64,000 bases of DNA from Nannocystis sp. RBIL2 (GCF_026626745.1 NZ_JAPNJW010000001.1:2960001-3024000); one strand, 5' to 3'; counted from the stretch's first letter, positions 37,155 through 46,229 are shown. Notes: generated from the letters alone by a model not told the origin. Made by a program: numbers and translations.

Positions 37155-37571
37155 ACGATCGCGCAGCGACGCACTGAGTGACGACACGTCGCCCGAACGC
37201 GTCGTCCCCTCGCGCTCCGTGAAACCTCGAGAGCGCCCCGATTCACCCATCCGCGCCGGTTTCACCGCTGTCAAAATTTGTCGATGCGTGTGCTCACCGG
37301 CACCGGCAACGCCTGCCCCGCCCGCTCGCCGCGACCCTCGTGATCCGCGGGCGCCGTCGGCGACACTCACCTCCCGGCTGCGGCATCCGGGGAGGCGAAG
37401 CCCTCGCCCCGCTGCCGCGGAGCTCCGCGGTTCGGCGCGCGCATCTATCGACGCGCGCCGGCCTCGTGACGGCCACCACCTCGAATTCGTTCGCCGGCGC
37501 TCGTCCGCCGCGCGCGCGGACCGGCGGAGCTCCGTCCGAATCACCCCACCCTCACCCTGCTCAAGGTCCTT
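37155..37571. other. Intergenic region, nothing recognised
   Basis: About 417 bp before the secreted phospholipase-like/lectin gene. Open frames are shadows. No ladder or other repeat was seen. Confidence 0.45.
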
Positions 37572-38960
37572 ATGCATTCGAAAAAAATCTGCTCGCTCTC
37601 GTTGCTCGCCGGCCTCACCCTCGCTGCAGTCCCCGCCACCGCCCACGCCGACGCGCCCGACGCCCTCGACTTCTGGTGGAGCGACTCGTACAGCGACGTG
37701 TACTTCGCCCGCCCGCACAACACCTATCAAAAGACCGCCGAGTACCCCAACCTCGATTATGCCCTGTGGGACGGCTTCCACGCGCTCGAGCTCGACGTCC
37801 ACGAGTACAAGCAGGTCGGAGGGGTCAAGCAGTTCCCGGTCAAGCACGACGCGTGGAACAGCGACACCGGCAACAACTGTCGCTGGGGTCAGGGCGGCTA
37901 CCTGCGCGACTGTCTGCACGACATCCGCAACTGGAGCGACTACAACCCCGGCCACCTGCCGATCACCGTGCAGATCGATCTCAAGGCGATCAGCCCCTAC
38001 GCCTGGGGCGACGCGCAGTACGACGAATTGCACGCGCAGGTGGCCGAGGTGCTCGGGAGCAAGCTGTACAGGCCCAACGAGCTGCGCGCCTTCACTGGTA
38101 ACGACAGCCTGCGCCAGGGCGTTTATACCTCCGGCTGGCCGTCGCTCAGCGCGCTGCAGGGCAAGGTCATCGTCCTCATCATGGGCGGGCCGCTCGGCGA
38201 CAAGAACGACTATCAGGAGAACTACGTCCGCCGGTACGACTACAACGCCAACTTCTTCGTCTGTCCCAACGCCGACAGCCCGGCCGACTTCGACTGGTGG
38301 GGCAACGCCAACGACTTCGACGAGCCCCAGACCAACAAGTGGGTCATCTGCGGCAACGTCGGCTCGCCCGCCGGCTGGGACAGCATCGCCGCCCGCGCCG
38401 ACGCCAATCACCAGCTGATGAACCTGTGGAGCGGCAGCTACGAGCACGACGAGTTCTGGCGCATGTACCTCGCGGTCGGCTGGGGCGCGTCGATGATCAG
38501 CCGCGGCAACGCCGACACCTTCTACGACAAGATCCCGCTGGTCGGCCTGCGCAGCTCGGTGCCGGTCCAGTTCCAGATGGTCAACGACAACAGCAACAAG
38601 TGCGTCGACGTGTGGAACGGCGCCTACTCCAACGGCACGGACATCATTCAATGGTCGTGCAACAGCGACCCGAACCAGGCGTGGATCTACACCGGCGCGG
38701 GCCAGCTGCGCTCGGCCGGCAACACCGCCTATTGCTACGACATCGAGGGCGGCAACGGCAACCTCGGCGACCGCCACCACATCTGGAAGTGCGACGGCGG
38801 CGACAGCGAGAAGTGGCGCCTCGAGTGGTTCGGCTCGTTCCGCGGCATGAAGGACCGCTGCATGGACGTGCCGAACAGCAGCACCGCCGACGGCGTCCAG
38901 CTGTGGCACTACGACTGCAACGGCACCGGCGCCCAGCGCTTCCACCTGCAGTGGTGGTGA
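37572..38960 (+). CDS. Secreted PI-PLC-like phosphodiesterase with ricin-type lectin domain, 462 aa
   Basis: Exported two-domain protein. The signal peptide MHSKKICSLSLLAGLTLAAV ends around ATAHA. Residues about 40-330 resemble the phosphatidylinositol-type phospholipase C TIM-barrel: FARPHNTYQ (catalytic His), FHALELDVHEYK (Glu/Asp pair), FPVKHDAWN (second His) and ITVQIDLKAI. Residues about 335-462 form a ricin B-type beta-trefoil with three QxW-like elements (DPNQAWIYTG, DSEKWRLEW, AQRFHLQWW) and Cys pairs, likely binding glycans. It may attack prey or host lipids while anchored to carbohydrate, fitting a predatory lifestyle (inference). No inhibitor or secretion gene is adjacent. Confidence 0.88.
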   Translation: MHSKKICSLSLLAGLTLAAVPATAHADAPDALDFWWSDSYSDVYFARPHNTYQKTAEYPNLDYALWDGFHALELDVHEYKQVGGVKQFPVKHDAWNSDTGNNCRWGQGGYLRDCLHDIRNWSDYNPGHLPITVQIDLKAISPYAWGDAQYDELHAQVAEVLGSKLYRPNELRAFTGNDSLRQGVYTSGWPSLSALQGKVIVLIMGGPLGDKNDYQENYVRRYDYNANFFVCPNADSPADFDWWGNANDFDEPQTNKWVICGNVGSPAGWDSIAARADANHQLMNLWSGSYEHDEFWRMYLAVGWGASMISRGNADTFYDKIPLVGLRSSVPVQFQMVNDNSNKCVDVWNGAYSNGTDIIQWSCNSDPNQAWIYTGAGQLRSAGNTAYCYDIEGGNGNLGDRHHIWKCDGGDSEKWRLEWFGSFRGMKDRCMDVPNSSTADGVQLWHYDCNGTGAQRFHLQWW

Positions 38961-38979
38961 TCCGCGCGGCCGCGGCGCG

Positions 38980-39171
38980 TCAGTCTGCGCGCGCGACCGC
39001 GGCCGCCCCGAAAGCCGCGCCGGCCAGCAGCGCGAGGACGTTCTCCAGGGCCCACTGGAACGATTCGGCCGCCGATCCGGGGATCACCGTGGCGGCCGAG
39101 CAGACGAACCACAGCGCGGAGGCCAAGATACCCGCGACCACGTACCAGGACCTTCGCCGGCTCGGCTTCAT
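38980..39171 (-). CDS. Small membrane protein, 63 aa, two predicted helices
   Basis: Short integral membrane protein of unknown function. ATG 39171 gives MKPSRRRSWYVVAGILASAL with a basic N-terminus before the first helix, then a short loop (VIPGSAAESFQWALENV) and a second helix (LALLAGAAFGAAAVARAD). It fits the many small two-helix myxobacterial proteins of unknown role. It starts on the opposite strand to the secreted hydrolase, with stops 19 bp apart. Coding status rests mainly on the topology. Confidence 0.6.
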   Translation of the reverse strand: MKPSRRRSWYVVAGILASALWFVCSAATVIPGSAAESFQWALENVLALLAGAAFGAAAVARAD

Positions 39172-39212
39172 GCGTCTCCCTGCCCGCGCTCTATACCACG
39201 TCACGGGACGGA

Positions 39213-39235
39213 CGCATCGAGCAAGATCGCGCCGG
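39213..39235. repeat. 23-bp direct repeat, copy A
   Basis: Matches 40050-40072 at 22 of 23 positions (core GCATCGAGC-R-AGATCGCGCC). The second copy sits exactly at the break point of the duplicated DUF1552 fragment, so this 0.85-kb segment may reflect a recombination event. Confidence 0.65.
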
Positions 39236-39351
39236 ACGCGGTGCGTCCACACTATCACAAGCTCCGGCCGCTCCGGGCCCTGCGGGTCAGCGTTCTGCCC
39301 GCGCACCGGCGCCCGGGCCCGGCGTGGGCCGTGCCCCTCCGGCGTCGCTTC

Positions 39352-39870
39352 ATGCTATCGATCGGCCTCATGCCTTGCTTGCGTTCTGTCGCGCTCGTGC
39401 TCGCCGTGGGATGCAGCGCGGCCTGTGTCAGGTCTCCCGACGGCTCCACCGAATCCGCGTCCACGACCTCGTCGTCGGAAGTGTCGACGGGCCTGTGCAT
39501 GTCGGAGTTCCACGGCCCCTATTATTGCGAGTGCCACGACGGCACGAAGATGTGCGACGAAGGCGGCGTGAGCGTGTGCGTCTCTCGGGACGACGACGTC
39601 ATCACGGATTACAAGTGGAGCCCGTGCGGCGAGTGTCTCCCGGGAGAAGTGCGCGCCTGCGACGTCGCAGGCGCTCCGGGCCGGCAGTTCTGCAACGTCC
39701 TTCGGTTCCCCGACAACCAGATCGACGACCTGCCCACCCCGGAATGGGGGACCTGCTTGCGCGAGGACGAGATCGAGTGCGAGCCGGTTCAATCGAAGTC
39801 ATGCGGCGGCGACGTCTCCGTCGAGTGCGACGTCGACGGAATGGGCGTCCCGTACTGGCCGTCTTGTTGA
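39352..39870 (+). CDS. Cys-rich predicted lipoprotein, about 172 aa
   Basis: Exported lipoprotein of unknown function. The likely start is 39352; 39370 is also possible. The signal segment is MPCLRSVALVLAVGCSAAC with its terminal Cys lipidated, then a Ser/Thr linker (STESASTTSSSEVSTG). The mature region has paired Cys in CMSEFHGPYYCECHDGTKMC, VSVCVSRD, CGECLPGEVRACD and CGGDVSVECD, suggesting a disulfide-rich surface domain. It is convergent with the DUF1552 gene fragment, with its stop 12 bp from the repeated block. Confidence 0.78.
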   Translation: MLSIGLMPCLRSVALVLAVGCSAACVRSPDGSTESASTTSSSEVSTGLCMSEFHGPYYCECHDGTKMCDEGGVSVCVSRDDDVITDYKWSPCGECLPGEVRACDVAGAPGRQFCNVLRFPDNQIDDLPTPEWGTCLREDEIECEPVQSKSCGGDVSVECDVDGMGVPYWPSC

Positions 39871-39882
39871 CTCGCGCGGGAT

Positions 39883-40049
39883 CGCGTCACGCCAGCAGCT
39901 CGCCGTACTCGCCCTCCTCGCGGCCCTTGCGGCCGAACGCGGTGATCGGCGACCCGTCCTCGCCGCAGCAGCCGACCGCGTTGAGCAGGGTGACCAGCAG
40001 GCGGTTGTGCGGGTATCGCAGATCCCACGGGTCCTGGCCGGCGACGAGG
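39883..40049 (-). pseudogene. Duplicated 3' fragment of the DUF1552 gene
   Basis: This 167-bp stretch matches 41052-41218 with about 7 differences, encoding the same C-terminal residues (RYPHNRLLVTLLNAVGCCGE, then DGSPITAFGRKGREEGEYGE versus ITEFGRKGLEEGEYGE). It lacks any start or upstream part of the gene. At 40050 the match ends and is immediately followed by copy B of a 23-bp repeat from 39213, marking a recombination joint. Confidence 0.8.
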
Positions 40050-40072
40050 CGCATCGAGCGAGATCGCGCCGG
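40050..40072. repeat. 23-bp direct repeat, copy B
   Basis: Nearly identical to 39213-39235 and located at the joint where the DUF1552 fragment ends. Confidence 0.65.
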
Positions 40073-40120
40073 CGGAACACCGCGAAGACGCGCCTGGACG
40101 GACAGCCCGTGGAGCACGTC

Positions 40121-40789
40121 TCACGCCGGGTGATAGACGTGGTCGTCCCAGACGAGCTCGCCGGTGGCGGCGTCGATCGTACCACCGTGCGGGTCCTGCA
40201 GCAGGTCGAAGGCCTCGATGACGCCATCGACGCAGGTATAGGGCCCCTGCAGGCCGTAGTCCGAGAGTATATGGTCGAAGCTGTCGGCCGTGAACTTGAT
40301 CGACCAGTGACACAGCACGACGCCCATGGGACTGAGGCCGCACTCGAGCATCTCGTCGCTCTCGAATTCCTTGCCGACCAGGAAGTCACAATCGCTCAAG
40401 GGAACGCCCGTCGTGCTCGAGGTGTCGTCGGTGGTCTCGACCGGACCGGTGCTGGTGGAGCCCGTCGCGTCGGTGGTCCCGACAGTCTCGCTGCTCGCGG
40501 TGTCGTCGGTGGTCTCGACCGGTCCGGTGCTGGTGGAGCCCGTCGCGTCGGTGGTCCCGACAGTCTCGCTGCTCGAGGCGCCGTCGGTGGTATCGACCGG
40601 CCCGGTGCCGGTGCCGCTCGTCGGCTCGCTGGTAGCAGTATTGGTCGGTCCGACCGTGGTCGAGTCGCTGGTGGCGGTCGAGTCGGTCGACGGGTTCGAC
40701 GTGGTCGATTCGGTGCCACTGCCCTGCTCCTGAGGCGAGCAGGCCGAGCAGGTGACACACATCAAGGCGAGGCCAGGCAAAAATCGCAT
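40121..40789 (-). CDS. Lipoprotein with tandem Thr/Ser/Gly repeats, 222 aa
   Basis: Predicted surface lipoprotein. ATG 40789 opens MRFLPGLALMCVTCSAC (lipobox TCSAC). Residues about 20-130 are an STGP-type linker containing a 26-residue repeat (ETVGTTDATGSTSTGPVETT) twice plus a partial unit, encoded by a 78-bp DNA repeat at 40421-40610. The mature domain (about 130-222) is small and mixed alpha/beta (ALSPMGVVLCHWSIKF-like), function unknown. Repeat-unit number may vary by slippage. Confidence 0.8.
   Translation of the reverse strand: MRFLPGLALMCVTCSACSPQEQGSGTESTTSNPSTDSTATSDSTTVGPTNTATSEPTSGTGTGPVDTTDGASSSETVGTTDATGSTSTGPVETTDDTASSETVGTTDATGSTSTGPVETTDDTSSTTGVPLSDCDFLVGKEFESDEMLECGLSPMGVVLCHWSIKFTADSFDHILSDYGLQGPYTCVDGVIEAFDLLQDPHGGTIDAATGELVWDDHVYHPA
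40421..40610. repeat. 78-bp tandem repeat inside a lipoprotein linker
   Basis: Unit 40421-40498 is repeated at 40499-40576 with few changes, followed by a partial third. Each unit encodes 26 linker residues, so copy-number change preserves the frame. Confidence 0.8.
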
Positions 40790-40938
40790 AAGCAGAGCCT
40801 ACAAGAGCTACCGCGTCCCGTCGAGTGCGGCGAGCCGCGGGCGGTGGACTGCCCCGTATGATCAGCGAAGGGACAAGTCCCCCGGCAGCACCCCGACGCT
40901 GGCGAGGGTGCTTCCGGGAGCATGGCGGGTTTGCGATC

Positions 40939-40957
40939 GCATGTCCTCGAGGACATC
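40939..40957. repeat. CATG ladder 14 (single hairpin)
   Basis: CATGTCC-TCGA-GGACATC, nodes at 40940 and 40954, 14 bp apart, in the gap between the repeat lipoprotein and the DUF1552 gene. Confidence 0.78.
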
Positions 40958-41055
40958 CTCGCTGGGGCGAACTGCGAGCTCGCACACACGGCGCCCGGCC
41001 ACGACGTCGGTGCCGCAGCGGCTGAGCGCTCGACGCGTGCCCCCCGGGGCCCGCG

Positions 41056-42465
41056 TCACGCCAGCAGCTCGCCGTACTCGCCCTCCTCGAGCCCCTTGCG
41101 CCCGAACTCGGTGATCGGCGACCCGTCCTCGCCGCAGCAGCCGACCGCGTTGAGCAGGGTGACCAGCAGGCGGTTGTGCGGGTATCGCAGGTCCCACGGG
41201 TCCTGGCCGGCGACGAGGTCGATGAACTGCCCCTGCTTGAGGTAGCCGCCGGCGCTGCCGGCGATCACCGTCGGCAGGTCGACGTACGAGTGGACCTTGC
41301 CGTCGGACAGCTCGTGCATCCACACCACCGCCGAGCGGTCGAGCACCGTGCCGTCGCCCTCCTCGTAGGCCGACAGGCGGTCCAGCAGGTACTTGAATTG
41401 CCCCGCGTGCCATTGATCGATCTGCGACAGCATCTCGCGGTAGCCGACCACCTCCTCGCCGCTGTCGTCGTCCTTGGTGTTGCCGTGCGACAGCTTGTGG
41501 TGGTTGTATTCGTGCTCCATCCCGTCCCACTGGTAGATCGGCCCGCCCGAGCCCGAGGCCCACTGGATCGTCGCCACGTGCGTCGCCCCGCACGCGATCG
41601 CCATCGCCAGCACGTCGAGCTGCATGCGGCCGATCGCCTTGAACTGCGCGTCGAGCTCCACCGATTCGGGGTCGACCGCCTCGAGCTCGGCCGCCCGCGC
41701 GGGATCGAGGGCACAGGCGACGAGGCCGTTGCCGGCCATCTCGACCTCGAGGTCGCGGATCGAGTCCGCGTGCATCTCGAGCTTCATCGCGTCCTCGTGC
41801 CCGAGGCCTCTGGCCTTGAGCGCCTTGAACTCGTCCTCGACCAGGTCGAGCACGCTCTGCCGGCGCGTGGCGATCCGCAGCTTCTCCACCTCGGACAGCT
41901 CGCCCAGGCCCATGAGGTCCTGATACGTCAGCCACGGGTTGCCCTCGGGCGACACCGGCATGCCGCTGCCCGCATACGAGATGTGGCCGAGGTGGTCGGG
42001 GTGGCGCCACCCGACCGAGAGTGTCAGCGACGGCCGGCCGTCGTGATTGAGCTGCGCGGCCGCGAATTGATCGACGGAGATGCCGGTCGCATACAGCGTG
42101 TCTGGATCGAGCGGCTGCGCAGTGAGCTTGTGACCCATGCCCATGGCGTGGTCGTTGCCGGCGGTGCCGGGATCGTGCCCCCAGCCCTTCGGCACCATGT
42201 GCAGACCTCGCGTTACCAGCAGCCGGTCACGATAGGCCGCCAGCGGCTCCAGCGCCGATCCCATCAGCGATTCCATGGTCAGCGGGCCGGGCGTCTGCGG
42301 AAAGAAAGACTCCATGTTGACGCCGTTGCAGGTGAAGAACACGACGAGGCGCTTGCCGCCGGGCTCGGCCGCTCGCGCGGTGCCGCGGCGTCCGACCAGC
42401 GATTCGAGCAACGGCAACGCGACGGCGACCCCGCCCGCGCCTCGCAAGAACATCCGTCGCCGCAT
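41056..42465 (-). CDS. DUF1552 protein with Tat-type signal, 469 aa
   Basis: Secreted protein of the DUF1552 family, frequent in planctomycetes and myxobacteria and of unknown function. ATG 42465 begins MRRRMFLRGAGGVAVALPLL, a twin-Arg-like signal. Family features include RLVVFFTCNGVNMESFFPQT, GHKLTAQPLDPDTLYATGIS and the conserved C-terminus NRLLVTLLNAVGCCGEDGSP. DUF1552 genes are usually next to DUF1588/1592-type partners; none is adjacent here, so this copy may be solitary or its partner lies outside the window. Its 3' end has been duplicated 1.2 kb downstream. Confidence 0.9.
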   Translation of the reverse strand: MRRRMFLRGAGGVAVALPLLESLVGRRGTARAAEPGGKRLVVFFTCNGVNMESFFPQTPGPLTMESLMGSALEPLAAYRDRLLVTRGLHMVPKGWGHDPGTAGNDHAMGMGHKLTAQPLDPDTLYATGISVDQFAAAQLNHDGRPSLTLSVGWRHPDHLGHISYAGSGMPVSPEGNPWLTYQDLMGLGELSEVEKLRIATRRQSVLDLVEDEFKALKARGLGHEDAMKLEMHADSIRDLEVEMAGNGLVACALDPARAAELEAVDPESVELDAQFKAIGRMQLDVLAMAIACGATHVATIQWASGSGGPIYQWDGMEHEYNHHKLSHGNTKDDDSGEEVVGYREMLSQIDQWHAGQFKYLLDRLSAYEEGDGTVLDRSAVVWMHELSDGKVHSYVDLPTVIAGSAGGYLKQGQFIDLVAGQDPWDLRYPHNRLLVTLLNAVGCCGEDGSPITEFGRKGLEEGEYGELLA

Positions 42466-43049
42466 CCTGCTCGCTCCCGTCCGCGCGGCAGGCTCGAATC
42501 CCACCACCAGCGACGCCCCGATGTACGCTCCGGAGCTCGCGCCGCGAACGACTTCCAATTTGTCACACTCGTCGGCCACTACCACGAATTCGTGTTCGTG
42601 TCTCGAGCAGCCCGACGTCACGCCCGCCGCCCGACGGATGCCCGCACACCTGGCCACGACCCCGCGTCGTTGACGCCGTTCCTCTCTCTGCCCCTCCGCA
42701 GCGCGGTGCAGACTGCTCGTACGCGGCGCGCGAGATTTCCTGTCCTCGGAGACATATGATGGCAGTCGCGCCGCCCGCGACGCACCTCGCGGCCCCGTCG
42801 TCCCCGGGCGAACGGAGAACGATCACGGCCCCGGCGTGAGCGCACGCGGCGACCGGGGAATCACAGGACGTCCGCGCAACGTACACGCACCTCGGCCGAG
42901 CTCATCCGTAAATCGCCCCAGGTGCCCATTCCTCGCCGCTGCACGGCTCAGCCCGGCCGGCGCTCTCAATATACAGTCCAGCCCGGTCCATCGCAGCAGT
43001 GGCCCTTCCGTATACCCAGCGGGCGACCGTCGCGCTACCCTCGCGCGCC
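42466..43049. other. Intergenic region with one ladder
   Basis: About 584 bp between the DUF1552 gene and a broken lipoprotein gene on the other strand, so it likely holds divergent promoters. A ladder hairpin occurs at 42739. No other gene is seen. Confidence 0.5.
42739..42758. repeat. CATG ladder 15 (single hairpin)
   Basis: CCTGTCC-TCGG-AGACATATG, nodes at 42739 and 42753, 14 bp apart. It is one of few copies located 5' of both flanking genes. Confidence 0.72.
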
Positions 43050-44113
43050 GTGTCCCTCGCACGCCGGATCCTCGCGCTCTCGCTCGCCCTGACCGCCTGC
43101 CAGACGGTGGGGCCGCAGTCCATGAAGTACGGCCGCGGGCAATACAACCAGACCGTCCAGCGCACCGACGCCGAGCAATTGCTGCTGAACCTCGTCCGCC
43201 TGCGCTACCGCGATCCGCCGCTGTTCCTCGAGGTGACCAGCATCGCCACCAGCCTGTCGCTCGAGCTCGGCACCGGGGTCACGGGCAACGCCGGCGGCAT
43301 CAATACAGTGACGCCGAGCGGCAGCGTTCTGTACACTGAGCGGCCGACGATCACCTACGCCCCGCTGCACGGCAGCCGCTTCGGTTCATGACCCCGATCG
43401 AGCCGCGGGTCCTGCTGCTGCTCTACCACTCGGGCTGGGCGATCGACCGCATCTTAAAAGTGTTCGTCCAGCGCATCGGCTCGCTGCCGAACGCGCCGCG
43501 GGCGTCGGGGCCGACGCCGGACAACGCGCCGAAGTACGAGGACTTCTTCCGCGCCTGCGAGATCTTGCGCCACCTGTGGCGCGACGGTCACCTCGAATTC
43601 GGCGAGACCCGCCACGGCGAGGTCCCGGTCCTCGTCATTCACATCGACCCCTCGCGCGCCGAGGACCCGATGGTCGCCGAGCTGGCCCGCGTGCTCGGCC
43701 TGCCGCAGCCGACCACGACGGTGCTGTTCGGCGCGACCCTGCGCTCGAACGATCCGGCGCTGGTGCCGATCGTGACCCGCTCGCTGCTCGCCGCGATGTA
43801 CTACGCCTCGCAGGGCGTCGACCCGCCCGAGCTCGACCTCCGCCGCGGCAAGGTCACGCGCACCCAGGAGGCCGACGGCGCCGACTTCGACTGGACCCGC
43901 GTGACCGGCAAGATCTTGCGGGTCCATCACGCCAATCGCCGCCCCTCCGACGCGTTCGTCGCGGTGTCGTACCGCGGGCACTGGTGGTACATCGACGACA
44001 CCGACCTCGATTCGAAATCGACGTTCTCGTTCCTCAGCCAGACGGTCGAATTGCTGTCGAACGACGTCCGGACGGCCACCCCGGTGCTGACCCTGCCGAT
44101 CAGCGCCGGGTGA
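43050..44113 (+). pseudogene. Lipoprotein gene split into two overlapping frames (likely frameshift)
   Basis: Frame 1 from GTG 43050 encodes a lipoprotein start (VSLARRILALSLALTAC) and a conserved-looking segment (QTVQRTDAEQLLLNLVRLRY) ending GSRFGS at the TGA 43389-43391. Frame 2 starts at the overlapping ATG 43388 (MTPIEPRVLLLLYHSGWAID) and runs to 44113 with a coherent 241-residue protein (VLVIHIDPSRAEDPMVAELA, ending RTATPVLTLPISAG). From memory the intact family reads continuously, with a short bridge such as RFVRQ-MTPI across the joint, so a 7-nt deletion probably caused the break. An ATGA-coupled two-gene alternative cannot be excluded. Confidence 0.7.
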
Positions 44114-44140
44114 CGCGCGGGGCGCCCTGCGGCGGCCGAT

Positions 44141-45352
44141 CTAGCCGCGACGCGAGCGCGGCCACAGCCGCGGCAGCAGCAGCGCCACCGCCCGCATCTC
44201 GAGCGACTTGCGGATCACTCGCTCGGCGGCCTCCGTCGCGCGCGCGCACCAGCCCGACGGATCGCCGCCGAGCAGCGCCGACGGGTCCGCGCGGGCCTCG
44301 GTGAGCAGCTGCTCCATCGCCGCGATCGCGCGCGCCAGCGAGGCAGTCGCGGGGGCGCGCCAGCGCGGGTCGTCCGCGAGCGCCAGAGCGCGGATCACCG
44401 CCTCGGCGTCGCCGTTTCGCGCCGCGGCGATCACCGCGTGGAGCTGGCGGTAGCGGGCCTCGGCGCGCTCCTCGCCCGGCAGGATGAACGACCCGTGCGG
44501 CGTGCCGAGCGTCTCGAACACGTAGGCCTGGCGCGCATCCATCTCCGACGTGAAGTGCCAGCGCTGCTCGTCGTGGTGCAGGAACGTCCAGATGTCGTTG
44601 ATCCGCATGTCCTCGCCGCGCGGCAGGATCGCGTCGGTGATGAGCCCGTAGCGCAGCTGGTGACGCTGGCGGTCGAGCGAGCGGCGGTCCATCAGCACCA
44701 GCGGCCGCGTCACCTGCTGCAGCGGGATCCACACGTTGAGCAGCGCCAGGCGCGACAGGCGATTGCGCCGACCCGGCGACTCGTGGCGGAACAGCCACGG
44801 GGCCGCCCCGCGCATCATCTGGCGCAGCGGCGTGCCCTCGACGTCCTGATCGGCGTGGACGGCCACCGACGCGTCGTGCTCGTTCATCTCCGGGGTGGGC
44901 TCGCGGATCAGCGCCATCCCGTTAGGCCCGGCGCGGCGCATGAAAAAACCCTCGCGGGCGATGAACAGCAGCCACAGCCGTTCGCCGCTCGGCAGCGTGA
45001 ACGCGCGGCCGAGCAGGTTGCGGCGGATGTCGGCCACGTCGGCCGGGCCCAGCCGACCGGCCATCCGCACGCGCCCCAGCGCGGCCTGCAGCTCGCTACG
45101 CGCCGACAGATCGATGCGGGCAAAGCCGTGCTCGCGCAGGTCGGGCTGCAGGCCGCCCGGGGCCGAGCCATCGTAAGCGCGACAGATCCGCCGATCGTAG
45201 GCCTGCGGATCGGCGCGCGTGCTCGGGTCGAGCGTCCGCGCGCGCCGGGAGTTGCGGCCGTCGAGCGAGACATCCTCGAGCCGCGTGAACGCCAGCTCGG
45301 CGTCGATGGCAAGGTTGGGGTCGGCGGCGGTCGGCATGCGGGCTGTCGCCAT
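44141..45352 (-). CDS. CmcJ/NvfI-type oxygenase-like protein, 403 aa
   Basis: Likely non-heme oxygenase-fold enzyme. The C-terminal half contains LLNVWIPLQQVTRPLVLMDR, ITDAILPRGEDMRINDIWTF, LHHDEQRWHFTSEMDARQAY and VFETLGTPHGSFILPGEERA, resembling the CmcJ/NvfI/asaB-type family (hydroxylase/methyltransferase-like proteins linked to secondary metabolism). The N-terminal 130 residues are diverged. ATG 45352 (MATARMPTAADPNL) is used; 45337 is an alternative. No biosynthetic cluster surrounds it, so the substrate is unknown. Confidence 0.72.
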   Translation of the reverse strand: MATARMPTAADPNLAIDAELAFTRLEDVSLDGRNSRRARTLDPSTRADPQAYDRRICRAYDGSAPGGLQPDLREHGFARIDLSARSELQAALGRVRMAGRLGPADVADIRRNLLGRAFTLPSGERLWLLFIAREGFFMRRAGPNGMALIREPTPEMNEHDASVAVHADQDVEGTPLRQMMRGAAPWLFRHESPGRRNRLSRLALLNVWIPLQQVTRPLVLMDRRSLDRQRHQLRYGLITDAILPRGEDMRINDIWTFLHHDEQRWHFTSEMDARQAYVFETLGTPHGSFILPGEERAEARYRQLHAVIAAARNGDAEAVIRALALADDPRWRAPATASLARAIAAMEQLLTEARADPSALLGGDPSGWCARATEAAERVIRKSLEMRAVALLLPRLWPRSRRG

Positions 45353-45461
45353 CTTACCGCACCCGGGCGCGTGCGGCCGCCTGCGCTGGGGCGCGCTCGC
45401 CTCACGACCGGGGCCAGCGCCCAGTCTGGTGCTGAATCTGCGGCTGGGGCATCTTCCGCCC

Positions 45462-46229
45462 ATGCGCTTCACCTTCGCCCTGCTGTCCACGGCCCTCATC
45501 ACGCTCGCCGCCTGCCCTGATTCCGGCGGCGACACCGACTCTGCCACCACGACGACGACCGCGACGACGACCACCACCACCGACGCGAGCGCCGGCACCG
45601 CGACGACGACCACCAGCGATGGTGGCACCTCGGCGCCGACCACCGGGTCGACCGGCGACCCGGTGTTCCCGTGCGAGGGCTCGCTGCCCCCGGCCGGCAG
45701 CGCGTGCGAGGCCGAGGGCGCGGTCTGCCCCTTCCAGGACGACCTGTGCGTGGCCTTCACCGCCGCGACCTGCGAGGGCGGCGCCTGGGTGCATTTCGAC
45801 AACGTCCCCGGCCCCGAGTGCGGCGAGGATTCGTGCGACCCGAGCGACCCGCCGCTCGAGGGCGACCCGTGCACCACCGAGGGCGCCTCGTGCTCGACCG
45901 ACTGCTCCGACGTGTGCCTGTTCTGCAACGCGTGGAGCTGCAGCGAGGGCATGTGGCACCGCATCGAGGTGTTCCCCGAGCCGTGCCTCGAGTGCGACGC
46001 GATCTGCGACTTCGTGATCGTGCCGATGTGCGCCGGCGGTCCGCCCGACAAGGCGGCCTGCGTCGCCGGCTGCGAGGACAGCAAGACCGGCGCCTGCAAG
46101 GCCGAGTTCTCCGACCTGCGCGCGTGCGCCGGCGAGCAGCCGACGTTCACGTGCGACGACGCCCAGCGCCCGCTGGTCGCCGGCTGCGAGGATGCGTTCA
46201 CCGCGTTCTACGACTGCTCGATGCCGTGA
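45462..46229 (+). CDS. Cys-rich lipoprotein with Thr linker, 255 aa
   Basis: Predicted surface lipoprotein of unknown function. ATG 45462 gives MRFTFALLSTALITLAAC, lipidated at the terminal Cys. The linker is nearly pure Thr/Ser/Asp (TATTTTTTDASAGTATTTTS). The mature region (residues about 65-255) is highly Cys-rich (AGSACEAEGAVCPFQDDLCV, CGEDSCDP, CTTEGASCSTDCSDVCLFCN, CLECDAICDF, CVAGCEDSKTGACKAEF), resembling the other Cys-rich lipoproteins here. It is divergent from the oxygenase gene. Confidence 0.83.
   Translation: MRFTFALLSTALITLAACPDSGGDTDSATTTTTATTTTTTDASAGTATTTTSDGGTSAPTTGSTGDPVFPCEGSLPPAGSACEAEGAVCPFQDDLCVAFTAATCEGGAWVHFDNVPGPECGEDSCDPSDPPLEGDPCTTEGASCSTDCSDVCLFCNAWSCSEGMWHRIEVFPEPCLECDAICDFVIVPMCAGGPPDKAACVAGCEDSKTGACKAEFSDLRACAGEQPTFTCDDAQRPLVAGCEDAFTAFYDCSMP

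Noticed and set aside
36096..38945. Upstream in-frame extension of the 191-aa exonuclease to a 1141-aa protein
   Set aside because: The extension runs antisense through two genes and is Ala/Arg/Val-rich without domains; ATG 36095 begins the real fold.
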